Positions 8,156-14,744 of a stretch of 17,220 nucleotides of DNA are shown here, piece after piece. The stretch lies in contig DNPQ01000069.1 of the NCBI GenBank assembly GCA_003501335.1, positions 1-17,220 of the forward strand, read 5' to 3'. Origin of the DNA: Bacillota bacterium (GTDB lineage: Bacteria > Bacillota > UBA4882 > UBA8346). Within the stretch, counting starts at the first letter, position 1. Each line of letters begins with the position of its first letter. The notes below the pieces were generated by a model, which ran no database searches, was not told the origin of the DNA, and saw only the letters and a list, made by a program, of their open reading frames with translations. The position numbers and the translations under genes are program-made.

Positions 8156-8182
8156 AGAGCGAACATGCGTCGCTCTTTTTTT
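8156..8182 (+). terminator. Hairpin terminator just upstream of effector 3
   Basis: Arms AGAGCGA (8156-8162) and TCGCTCT (8170-8176), 7-nt loop, T run to 8182. It is a near copy of 5372-5397. Only 26 nt separate it from the effector 3 ATG, leaving no room for a promoter in between. Effector 3 must therefore be read through this hairpin or regulated by it. Confidence 0.7.
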
Positions 8183-8208
8183 ATTGATAAAAGGAAAGAG
8201 GAAGGTCC

Positions 8209-11200
8209 ATGAATTATGCCAAAGAGCAAACCAGGGATACAGCTTATGTATCGGTCAATACTTTAATTCAGTCTAAAAAGAGTAAGGCGCTCAGCGCTTT
8301 GCCGACCTATGCGCAGTTTCAGAAAGAACAGGAACCGCCGGAATCTTCTCCAAAAGAGGGGGAAGTATCAGAGACCACTTCAGATAAGGAAACGGTTCCG
8401 GCGGATCAACCAATGGAAAAGTCTGAAGCAGGAGACTCTCCCGGCCAAGTGGCATCGGCTGCGGAGAGCGAGACAGCAGTGGAAAGCGCCCCGGAAAGTT
8501 CAGAACCGGAAGTTACGCAACAGACTGGAACACCAGAATCCGGGCTGTCAAAAGATACCGCTTTGGAAGTGGACGAAGCAGAGCTGGAAAAAGGAGAAAA
8601 AACAGCGGTTCAGGCCGAACAAGGATCGAACGTAATCCAGAAAAAGAGCATGGCGGCAGAGGGTGGCGATGGCCCGGGAGAGGATCCCTTAAAAGGGCTC
8701 CGGGGTGGCGGTGAAGCCTTGCCCGAAAACATTCAGACCAAGATGGAACCGGCTTTGGGGATGGACTTAGGAAACGTCCGTCTCCACCAAGATCCGTCTT
8801 CCGCCGCTGTGGCCGAGGCGATGGGAGCCAGAGCTTTCACAAGTAAGCAAGACATTTATTTCAATCAAGGGGAATACAACCCGGATACCAGCACCGGTAA
8901 TCATTTGCTGGCCCATGAACTGACCCATGTGAAACAGCAACAAACGCTGCCGGGACTGCAATACCAGTTGCAAGAGACCGCTGGGCGGGACCGCTATGAA
9001 AAGGAAGCCGACGCCATGGCCGACCGGGTGGTGAATTCGCCGGGGCAAGCAGCAAATCAAACCAAGGGGACTCCTCTATCCAAATCAAACGCTGGGGGGA
9101 GCGTACAACTGGCGGCTAAACCAGAAAGCCAAGGAAATACCGGCTTAAGCGGGATCTTAAAACCGGTTGCCGGAATGATCCGGCAGATCCCCGGCTATGA
9201 TCTGTTGACACTCGTCATCGGCAGTGATCCTTTGAGCGGCCAGGCAGTAAAACGGGATAGCGTCACAGTAGTGAAAGCCATTATGGGAATCATACCCGGC
9301 GGCGCAGCACTGTTTGACAGTCTGGAGCAAGCTAAAGTGATCACCAAAGCCTCTAACTGGTTTCAAGGGGAGTTCCAAAAACTCAATATTACTTGGAACA
9401 CTATTACCGGCCAGTTCCGTAAAGCCGGGGATGTATTATCGCCTTTAGACTTGTTAAACTTAGGGCGGGCGTTTGAAAAAGTGAAGCAAATCTTTCTGGC
9501 TCCGGTTAGTCGGATTACTAATTTTGTCCGTCAAGCCGGGCCGAAACTGATGGAGTTCATTTTCGAAGGAGCACTGAGTCTGGCCGGATCGGCCGGGCAG
9601 AAGATCATGGGTATTTTAAACCAGGGCAAAGGAGTCCTCCAAAAGATCATAAGCGATCCAGCCGGATTTCTGAAAAATTTGATCGCTGCCGTCCGGGGCG
9701 GTTTGGGTAATTTTCTCGCTCATATCGGCGCCCATCTCCAGACGGGGCTGGCCGGGTGGCTTTTTGGGACATTAGGGAGCGCCGGGATCGTTTTACCGGA
9801 GAAGCTAAACTTGGCGGGGATTTTCAGCCTGATGGCCCAGATCCTTGGTGTCACTTGGCAGGCCATTAGATCCCAGGTGGTTAAAAGAGTGGGGCCAATG
9901 GCTGAAAAGGTAATGGATCAAGTGGAAAAGGGTATTGCCTGGGTTGGGGATTTGGTTACCAAAGGCCCAATCGCTTTAATGAATATGGCCCAAGAATTTA
10001 TAGGGGAGCTACAGGCTCTCTTTTTTAATTCCTTTATCGAGTGGATTCGTAATACCGTCATCGTCCGGGCCGTGGAAAAACTGATCAGCATGTTTAACCC
10101 AGCGGGAGCGGTTATTCAGGCGATCATTATGATATACAACACCATACAATTTTTCGTCGAACGGGCCAAGCAAATCGCCGCCTTTGTCAATTCGCTCTTT
10201 AACTCCATCGCCGAGATCGCCGGAGGCAATATCAAAAAAGCTGTGGATGCGGTAGAGGATTCCTTAGTTAAAGCTCTGCCGGTTGCGATCAGTTTTCTGG
10301 CGAATTTGGTAGGAATTAGTGGAATTGTGGAGAAAATTAAAGAGATAATTCAAAAAATTCGCAAACCCATCGATAAGGCCGTCGGAAAAGTGGTCGGGTT
10401 TATTGTGGGGAAAGCGAAGACGTTAATCGGGAAGATAAAGGATACAGGAGAGGCTGTTGTAGAAGGGGTTAAGGATAAGGTTGGTAATTTTGCTGAGTGG
10501 TGGAAGGCTAGAAAGGGATTTATATCCAAGAATGGAGAAAAACATACTTTATTTTTTGAAGGAGAAGGGAAAAACGCAACATTAATTGTACAATCCAAAC
10601 CAATTGCTATAGCAGAATTTTTAAAAAAGGCTAGGGATAAGAATAATCCTAAAGATAAGAAATACATTGAAAACGCGGAAAAGATTTTTTCACGAATAAA
10701 AATCCTTCAAGAGGAGTTACCAGATAAAATAACCGGTAAACGATTGAATAATGACATTTCTAATAAGGAAAAACAGGAACAAGGTTTTTCTGAATTAAAA
10801 CAGTTATTGTTAGATTTAGCAGATACATTGTCGTATATACAAATTAACGACCAAAATAAAGAATTTCCACCGGTAATTTATCCACCATTTATAAATGATG
10901 TAAAAGCCTCGGAAGAAACGAAAGTAGCTTTTCTTAATAAGGTAAATGGTTTTGCTAAAGGTTCAAAAGCAGGCGCACATTCAGGGAAATTACCGGGTTG
11001 GAACAAAATAGAAGAATATGAATTAACCAATGGCCGGGGAGGGACTTTTGTTAAAATGCATCTCATCCCGGAAAGTCTTGGTGGTTATGCTACTGATTCC
11101 AATTTGACTCCAGGTGAGGCAAAACTTAATTCTACCTTGAGGGATCAAGTCGAGCAACCTGCTAAAGAAGCAATAGATGGGAAGCAGGATATGATTTGGT

Positions 11201-11580
11201 ATGAGGTGCGTTTAACTTATAATACTAAAGAGAAATATCAAGATTTTATATCAAGTATCAAAGTTCAATGGGGATATTATGTTACAAATGAGGGAGGAAA
11301 GTGGGAAAAAGATACCAAAGTTCAAAAGGAAGTCAATCAACCTGTAAGTCCACCGGTATTTAATGTAGAGGTAATAAACATTAATCAAGAAACTGATTCT
11401 AAAAAGGTCCGGAATGCTTTGAAGATATCTAGAACAAAAGCTGAATTGATCATTGAGGAACGGATTAAGAAGGGTATTTTTAAAAAGGTTGACGATATTT
11501 TTGATAGGGTTGAAGGGTTATCTTCAGAGCAAAGAAATTCAATAAATAATTCTTATGTAAAAAGATACTTTTATTTTTGA
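8209..11580 (+). CDS. eCIS effector 3: leader, DUF4157, helical core, His-Me-finger nuclease, HhH tail
   Basis: 1123 aa; GAGGAAGG precedes the ATG. Residues 1-25 are the shared leader (MNYAKEQTRDTAYVSVNTL, then IQSKK); ~35-140 are acidic, Pro/Glu-rich and probably disordered; NVIQKK is at ~141. Residues ~165-285 are DUF4157 with HELTH (H236, E237, H240) and E266 (KEADAMADRVV). Residues ~310-755 form a long, partly hydrophobic helical core, repeated downstream in the orphan copies at 13669 and 14394. The tip starts near residue 745, where the DNA turns AT-rich. H951 in MHLIPESLGG with N965 (DSNLTP) and N974 fits a His-Me finger (beta-beta-alpha-metal) nuclease. Residues ~1055-1115 (ININQ...FKKVDDIFDRVEGLSSEQ) resemble the ComEA helix-hairpin-helix DNA-binding repeat. 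The likely role is a DNA-degrading cargo; DUF4157 may be a peptidase or a loading adaptor. The SUKH-like gene directly after it is the expected immunity partner. Confidence 0.82.
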   Translation: MNYAKEQTRDTAYVSVNTLIQSKKSKALSALPTYAQFQKEQEPPESSPKEGEVSETTSDKETVPADQPMEKSEAGDSPGQVASAAESETAVESAPESSEPEVTQQTGTPESGLSKDTALEVDEAELEKGEKTAVQAEQGSNVIQKKSMAAEGGDGPGEDPLKGLRGGGEALPENIQTKMEPALGMDLGNVRLHQDPSSAAVAEAMGARAFTSKQDIYFNQGEYNPDTSTGNHLLAHELTHVKQQQTLPGLQYQLQETAGRDRYEKEADAMADRVVNSPGQAANQTKGTPLSKSNAGGSVQLAAKPESQGNTGLSGILKPVAGMIRQIPGYDLLTLVIGSDPLSGQAVKRDSVTVVKAIMGIIPGGAALFDSLEQAKVITKASNWFQGEFQKLNITWNTITGQFRKAGDVLSPLDLLNLGRAFEKVKQIFLAPVSRITNFVRQAGPKLMEFIFEGALSLAGSAGQKIMGILNQGKGVLQKIISDPAGFLKNLIAAVRGGLGNFLAHIGAHLQTGLAGWLFGTLGSAGIVLPEKLNLAGIFSLMAQILGVTWQAIRSQVVKRVGPMAEKVMDQVEKGIAWVGDLVTKGPIALMNMAQEFIGELQALFFNSFIEWIRNTVIVRAVEKLISMFNPAGAVIQAIIMIYNTIQFFVERAKQIAAFVNSLFNSIAEIAGGNIKKAVDAVEDSLVKALPVAISFLANLVGISGIVEKIKEIIQKIRKPIDKAVGKVVGFIVGKAKTLIGKIKDTGEAVVEGVKDKVGNFAEWWKARKGFISKNGEKHTLFFEGEGKNATLIVQSKPIAIAEFLKKARDKNNPKDKKYIENAEKIFSRIKILQEELPDKITGKRLNNDISNKEKQEQGFSELKQLLLDLADTLSYIQINDQNKEFPPVIYPPFINDVKASEETKVAFLNKVNGFAKGSKAGAHSGKLPGWNKIEEYELTNGRGGTFVKMHLIPESLGGYATDSNLTPGEAKLNSTLRDQVEQPAKEAIDGKQDMIWYEVRLTYNTKEKYQDFISSIKVQWGYYVTNEGGKWEKDTKVQKEVNQPVSPPVFNVEVININQETDSKKVRNALKISRTKAELIIEERIKKGIFKKVDDIFDRVEGLSSEQRNSINNSYVKRYFYF

Positions 11581-11597
11581 GTGAGGTGATAATATAC

Positions 11598-12281
11598 ATG
11601 TATCAGATTTTTGAAAAAAGAGTTTTCGAAACATTTGAAGGGCTGAAGAATACAAGGAAAGTTATAATAAAAGAAATATCAGAAGATTTCGAAGAGTTAT
11701 CTGAAGATAGAATAAAGAAAAGGATTCTTCGAGTAGAAACTGATTATAAAGTTAAAGTACCAGAAGAATTTTACCCATATATTTTTTCGTTAGAGAATTT
11801 AAAATTATACTGGTCTATTGATTTTGGTGAATATTTCGAAACTGGTGGAGAGATGTATATTTGGAATTTTTCCAGAATGTTTCTTAATCCGCTAACCACT
11901 TTTGATAAGGATAATGTTCCACCTCATGAGGCAAAGTTATTGAAACAAGGATATCGCTTCTTTGATTTTCGCGCAGCATCAGGAGATATGGCTGCTGTAA
12001 AAGTGAATAATGGACAAATTGAGCCTAATGTCTATTGGGTGCCTGCGGCAGAAGAACCAATTAAATTAAGTATTTCTTACCCGGAGTATATGGAACATAT
12101 ATTGAAAACAAGAGGGTTGCATTTTTGGGAATACCTTTTTTCCGATTTAAGTTTTGATAAGGTGGATTTTAACCTTGAAGAGGAATTGAAAGAACGTTTG
12201 CCATATTTATCGATGTTATTTCCGGATGAAGACTTTAGTGAGTATTTTGAAAGATTTGAACGAATGAAATTCAGAGTATAA
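11598..12281 (+). CDS. SUKH-like immunity protein for effector 3
   Basis: 227 aa. The ATG at 11598 has GAGGTG 9 nt upstream; a TTG at 11577 overlapping the toxin stop is less likely. The N-terminal ~40 residues are helical and charged. YKVKVPEEFYPYIFSLENL is the usual start of SMI1/KNR4 (SUKH) domains ('..LP..Y..fl...nG'), followed by GGEMYIWNFSRMF, RFFDFRAASGDMAAVKV and NVYWVP. The end, SISYPEYMEHILKTRGLHFW, matches the family's closing helix. SUKH proteins bind and block many nuclease toxins in the cytoplasm. It sits 17 nt after a nuclease-type effector, which supports that pairing. The family call is reasonable; the sub-family is not determined. Confidence 0.68.
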   Translation: MYQIFEKRVFETFEGLKNTRKVIIKEISEDFEELSEDRIKKRILRVETDYKVKVPEEFYPYIFSLENLKLYWSIDFGEYFETGGEMYIWNFSRMFLNPLTTFDKDNVPPHEAKLLKQGYRFFDFRAASGDMAAVKVNNGQIEPNVYWVPAAEEPIKLSISYPEYMEHILKTRGLHFWEYLFSDLSFDKVDFNLEEELKERLPYLSMLFPDEDFSEYFERFERMKFRV

Positions 12282-12322
12282 TTAGACCAATTACTATATT
12301 TATTAATATGGAAAGGGACCAA

Positions 12323-12784
12323 ATGTCATCAATAGATCAAAACGCTCGAGTTATCGAGCAAGATTTACTCTGGCTGCAAGCCCTCATCACTCAGCGGATT
12401 AAAAATTCAATCAACCGGGACACCCCGGAACAACTCATTGAACTTACTCCCCCTGCTTTGGACTTAAGTGAAGCAGGGGTTTTTTATGCCGATTTCCTGC
12501 AAAAATATGAATTATCTCCCGAGGAGCGTCTTGTGCTGGTATTAGCCTTGGCACCCGAGGTGCAGCCGGAATTGCTGGACTCTCTTTTGAGTCGGCATGA
12601 CGGGTATGAAAGAGGTTATACTGAAGTAGAAGGGATTGGGATTAGGGGTTTTAACGGGTTTATTACTACGCTGAAAACAGCCTTTTTCCTTCTGGGTGGG
12701 CCGGGGGTAAGTGAACAACTTTATATAGGCTGCCATCATTCAAATTTGATCGGTCCGTTTTTCTTTTCATACTCCGCAATATGA
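12323..12784 (+). pseudogene. Truncated N-terminal copy of the eCIS AAA+ ATPase
   Basis: The reading frame (153 codons) begins with GGGACCAAATG, as at 16505, and encodes the same N-terminal domain. About 100 of the first ~133 residues are identical by hand count (DQNAR, EQDLLWLQA, ITQRIKN, PPALDLSEAG, PEERLV, LALAPEV, TLKTA, VSEQL). After VSEQL (near 12724) similarity stops abruptly and the frame runs ~18 codons into antisense of the RHH gene. Everything that makes an ATPase (Walker A/B, sensor motifs) is missing, so it cannot act as one. It might still be made as a short helical protein. It was probably the start of the real ATPase gene before the block downstream was inserted. Confidence 0.82.
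12450..12485 (+). terminator. Terminator-like hairpin inside the truncated ATPase copy
   Basis: Perfect 9-bp arms CCCCTGCTT (12450-12458) and AAGCAGGGG (12471-12479), 12-nt loop, then six T. It lies within codons for PPALDLSEAG. The intact gene has the same structure at 16633-16667. Confidence 0.45.
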
Positions 12785-12894
12785 GTTTTAACTAACATTT
12801 CTAGTTCTTTATTTAAAGTTCGAAAATTATTGTCAGCGATATATCTAAGCTTATCTAGAGTTTCCTGATCGGTGCGGAATGTAAATTTTGGCAT
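12736..12894 (-). CDS. Arc-like ribbon-helix-helix DNA-binding protein
   Basis: 52 aa, the only credible minus-strand gene. It begins MPKFTFRTDQETLDKLRYIA, followed by DNNFRTLNKELEMLVKTHI and a charged tail ending in IKFE. A short N-terminal beta strand with alternating residues, then two helices with a turn and N-x-E before the second helix, is the Arc/MetJ ribbon-helix-helix plan, and the length fits. GGAGGG lies ~17 nt before the ATG, rather far; a CTG four codons upstream would be better placed. It is transcribed against the flanking genes and is divergent from the Spo0E-like gene. The TGACGGCA repeats just upstream are candidate operators. Its stop abuts the ATPase break point, so it came with the inserted segment. 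It could be the antitoxin half of a lost pair. Confidence 0.72.
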   Translation of the reverse strand: MPKFTFRTDQETLDKLRYIADNNFRTLNKELEMLVKTHIAEYEKKNGPIKFE

Positions 12895-12897
12895 AAT

Positions 12898-12991
12898 TGA
12901 CGGCAGGTTAATCCCTCCATGTAGTCATATTAATATTATAAATATAGTGTAAAATTTTATGAATTTAAATATTGACGGCAAGGTGACGGCA
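12898..12991. repeat. TGACGGCA repeats, candidate operator
   Basis: TGACGGCA occurs at 12898-12905, 12973-12980 and 12984-12991. The last two start 11 bp apart, about one helical turn, as in tandem RHH operators. The first lies 3 bp before the RHH start codon and the pair overlaps the forward promoter. Seen directly; the operator role is inferred. Confidence 0.45.
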
Positions 12992-13117
12992 ACCTATAAT
13001 AAAAATAAGGTGACAAAAAATGACGCCAATAACTTCTTGATGCATCTTTGCTATGATAATTGGACTTTAACCCAGAATGGACCAAAGGAACTGATTAAGA
13101 AAATTAAGGAAAGCTGA
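12959..13117 (+). CDS. Possible small ORF of unknown function
   Basis: A 52-codon frame beginning MNLNIDGKVTATYNKNK and ending KELIKKIKES. It has an upstream in-frame stop and no ribosome binding site, and the promoter and TGACGGCA repeats lie inside it. It may be a gene fragment carried in with the insertion, or no gene at all. Confidence 0.2.
   Translation: MNLNIDGKVTATYNKNKVTKNDANNFLMHLCYDNWTLTQNGPKELIKKIKES
12972..13000 (+). promoter_or_regulatory. Sigma-A-type promoter upstream of the Spo0E-like gene
   Basis: TTGACG (12972-12977), a 17-nt spacer and TATAAT (12995-13000): five of six bases of the -35 consensus and a perfect -10. Two TGACGGCA repeats cover the -35 and spacer, where a bound repressor would block polymerase. 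The first gene downstream with a good ribosome binding site is the Spo0E-like gene at 13196, giving a leader of about 190 nt. Confidence 0.6.
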
Positions 13118-13195
13118 TCGATCAAGCCTTATATAAAGGGAAAACCAAAATTTGAGTAACATGGGTGACTCGTTGAACTGAAAGGATAACCAGGG

Positions 13196-13381
13196 ATGTC
13201 AATCAGTGAAGATTATGTTTCCTTAGAAATACTCCAGGAACGGATCAAAACTGCACGCGATAGGATGCACCAACTATGGAGTGAAAAAGGGTATACCGAT
13301 ACCGACGTTTTAAACGCCAGTATCGAATTGGATGATTTACTGAATGAATATCAACGAAGGTTCAGATTTTTAAAGGGATAA
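13196..13381 (+). CDS. Spo0E-family aspartyl-phosphate phosphatase
   Basis: 61 aa, with AAAGGA 9 nt before the ATG. The sequence LEILQERIKTARDRMHQLW, a KGYTDTDVL turn and NASIELDDLLNEYQRRF match the two-helix Spo0E/Rap-independent phosphatase family, whose signature is S-x-E-L-D-x-L-I-x-x-Y. Here S is present, LD is intact and I is replaced by L. These small cytoplasmic proteins dephosphorylate Spo0A~P or related response regulators and so delay sporulation. It stands alone between the RHH gene and the transposase-like remnant, probably under the promoter at 12972. It supports an endospore-forming host. Its placement inside an effector locus is unusual. Confidence 0.78.
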   Translation: MSISEDYVSLEILQERIKTARDRMHQLWSEKGYTDTDVLNASIELDDLLNEYQRRFRFLKG

Positions 13382-13418
13382 TAAAGTTGGAAGAAATTTA
13401 GTCTAAATAAAATAAGAA

Positions 13419-13646
13419 ATGGATATTTTTATTTTGATAGCATTGAAGGTTAAGCTGGAAGAGCTGCCAAACGACAAATATAAGACGGTTCGTAATGAGT
13501 TGATATTGGAACTAAAGCGCGGATCAAATTCATCAATCCGGCAAATAGCGGATGTTCTGGAGGTAAATCGAAAATACAGTGTAAAGATTAAAATAAGTCG
13601 ACGGCAATTTTCTGTTTTGAACCGAAAAAGATTCACTTTTAAATGA
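13419..13646 (+). pseudogene. Remnant resembling the C terminus of a REP-associated Y1 transposase
   Basis: A 75-codon frame without a good ribosome binding site. The middle reads YKTVRNELILELKRGSNSSI, then RQIADVLEVNRK. That resembles the 'RNE-I--LK----SIRQIARLTGISR' helix-turn-helix found, from memory, at the C terminus of REP-associated tyrosine (Y1) transposases of Firmicutes. The N-terminal catalytic part (HUH and Tyr) is absent and the last ~20 residues do not look like a natural end, so it would be inactive. It ends a few bases before an inverted repeat and the first orphan core fragment. A fragment of another HTH protein is the alternative. Confidence 0.4.
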
Positions 13647-13668
13647 AAGTACTATAAATTAAGTACTT
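13647..13668. repeat. Inverted repeat at the edge of orphan core fragment
   Basis: AAGTACT (13647-13653), 8 nt, AGTACTT (13662-13668): perfect 7-bp arms. The homology to effector 3 begins at the very next base (13669). There is no T run, so it is not a terminator; it may be a rearrangement footprint. Confidence 0.45.
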
Positions 13669-13966
13669 AGCCTGATGGCCCAGATCTTCGGTGTCATCTG
13701 GCAAGCCATCCGGGCCCAGGTGGTTAACCGTTTAGGCCCCACGGCCGAAAAAGTCATGGACCAAGTGGAAAAAGGCATCGACTTTGTGGTGGCTTTCATT
13801 ACCAAAGGCCCAATCGCTTTGATAGAAATGGCTAAAGAATTTATAGGGGAGCTACAGGCTCTCTTTAAAAGATTACAATATGTTTGTTCAAAAATTAAAT
13901 AATTGGGCAAAGAACAGGTTAAAAGGTGGAGTTGATGCTTTACCCGAAGGATTAAGATTAAAATAA
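13669..13966 (+). pseudogene. Orphan fragment of the effector core joined to the last ~30 residues of a lost toxin
   Basis: 13669-13866 matches 9826-10023 of effector 3 (SLMAQI-GV-WQAIR, AEKVMDQVEKGI, TKGPIAL, EFIGELQAL), with a long identical run at its right end. From 13871, in another frame, comes a toxin-like C terminus (NMFVQKLNNWAKNRLKGGVD, then ALPEGLRLK) ending in TAA at 13964. The join is out of frame, so no fusion product is made. The simplest reading is that a former core-plus-tip module lost nearly all of its toxin by deletion while the immunity gene after it survived. The fragment has no start or ribosome binding site of its own. Confidence 0.75.
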
Positions 13967-13980
13967 TTAGGAGGATGTGT

Positions 13981-14373
13981 ATGGATAACAGTGATTTTGT
14001 TTCATTGTGGATTGGTAATATCAATTCTAAAGATCATTTAGATCTGTATACCGAACTAAAATATACAGATGAGGGGGAATGGCTGCCATCGCCATTTCTA
14101 GTCGATTTTAATATTGACATAGATGATTTTGATGAAGATTTTTTAGAAAGGGTATACCATGAAAACAAGGTGGATACCTTAAAAAATTTAATTTCAGGGT
14201 GTTCGTATGAATCAATTGTGATTCCGAAATTGGTCAGTTTATTTAGTAATAAATTACCAGTAAATACTAATTCTGCAGTTTTGATATATAATTTAAAATA
14301 TAGTGGAAGTATAAAGGAAATTGAGCATGATGAAATAAGTTTCAAATATGTTGGAACTTTGCAATATAGGTAA
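13981..14373 (+). CDS. Imm22-family immunity protein
   Basis: 130 aa. The ATG at 13981 has AGGAGG 6 nt upstream; an in-frame ATG at 13975 is too close to that site. The N terminus FVSLWIGNINSKDHLDLY, followed by YTDEGEWLPSPFLVDFNIDI and DDFDEDFLERVYHE, fits immunity protein 22 ('S-W-GN--S---L--Y----Y-EDG---PS-F--DF-I---DEDF-E'), and SYESIVIPKLVSLF plus a C-terminal KYVGTLQY agree. It is a small acidic cytoplasmic protein. It sits 14 nt after the stop of the toxin remnant, the normal place of a cognate immunity gene, but the toxin is gone. Such orphan immunity genes would still protect against kin carrying the toxin. Confidence 0.75.
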   Translation: MDNSDFVSLWIGNINSKDHLDLYTELKYTDEGEWLPSPFLVDFNIDIDDFDEDFLERVYHENKVDTLKNLISGCSYESIVIPKLVSLFSNKLPVNTNSAVLIYNLKYSGSIKEIEHDEISFKYVGTLQYR

Positions 14374-14393
14374 GCCTAACTAATCAATGTAAG

Positions 14394-14719
14394 GAACTTT
14401 GAGTAACGCCGGAATTGCCTTACCGGAGAAGCTAAATTTGGCGGGGATTTTCAGCCTGATGGCCCAGATCCTCGGTGTCACCTGGCAGGCGATTCGGGCA
14501 CAGGTGGTTAAAAAAGTGGGACCCATGGCTGAGAAGGTCATGGACCAGGTGGAGAAAAGCGTCGCCTGGGTCGGAGATTTGGTAACCAAAGGGCCCATTG
14601 CTTTGTTGGACATGGCGAAAGAATTTTTAGGAGAGCTGAAAGCTCTCTTTTTTGATGCCTTTATAAGCTGGTTGCGAAATACCGTGTTCGGACGGGCCGT
14701 AGAAAAATTTGATCAGTAG
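14394..14719 (+). pseudogene. Second orphan fragment of the effector core, disrupted at its 3' end
   Basis: From about 14394 the sequence follows effector 3 from ~9768 onwards: NAGIALPEKLNLAGIFSLMA, WQAIRAQVVKKVGPMAEKVM, TKGPIALLDMAKEF, RNTVFGRAVEK. There is no leader and no DUF4157. A TTG at 14399 after AAGGA might be used, but an extra base (ATTTGATCAG against CTGATCAG) and an inserted 18-bp palindrome give a stop at 14717. Homology resumes after the palindrome in the next frame (14745). It is therefore a 5'-truncated, broken core that belongs with the SHH toxin gene after it. Confidence 0.78.
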
Positions 14720-14734
14720 CGTACAAGTACGCTA
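14717..14734. repeat. 18-bp palindrome inserted in the orphan core
   Basis: TAGCGTACAAGTACGCTA consists of 8-bp perfect arms around AA. Intact effector 3 has only CATG where this copy has the palindrome plus one G. It places TAG in two frames. It looks like the footprint of an element or a tiny REP-like hairpin. Confidence 0.6.
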
Positions 14735-14744
14735 GTTTAATCCG

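Noticed and set aside
8309..8635. 108-codon + strand frame rich in Arg/Lys
   Set aside because: A +1 shadow of the acidic Pro/Glu-rich segment of effector 3; codons for acidic residues read as basic in that frame.
12542..12739. Minus-strand frame continuing past the RHH gene
   Set aside because: Antisense to the truncated ATPase copy; the RHH gene at 12736-12894 already explains the minus-strand signal, in its own frame.
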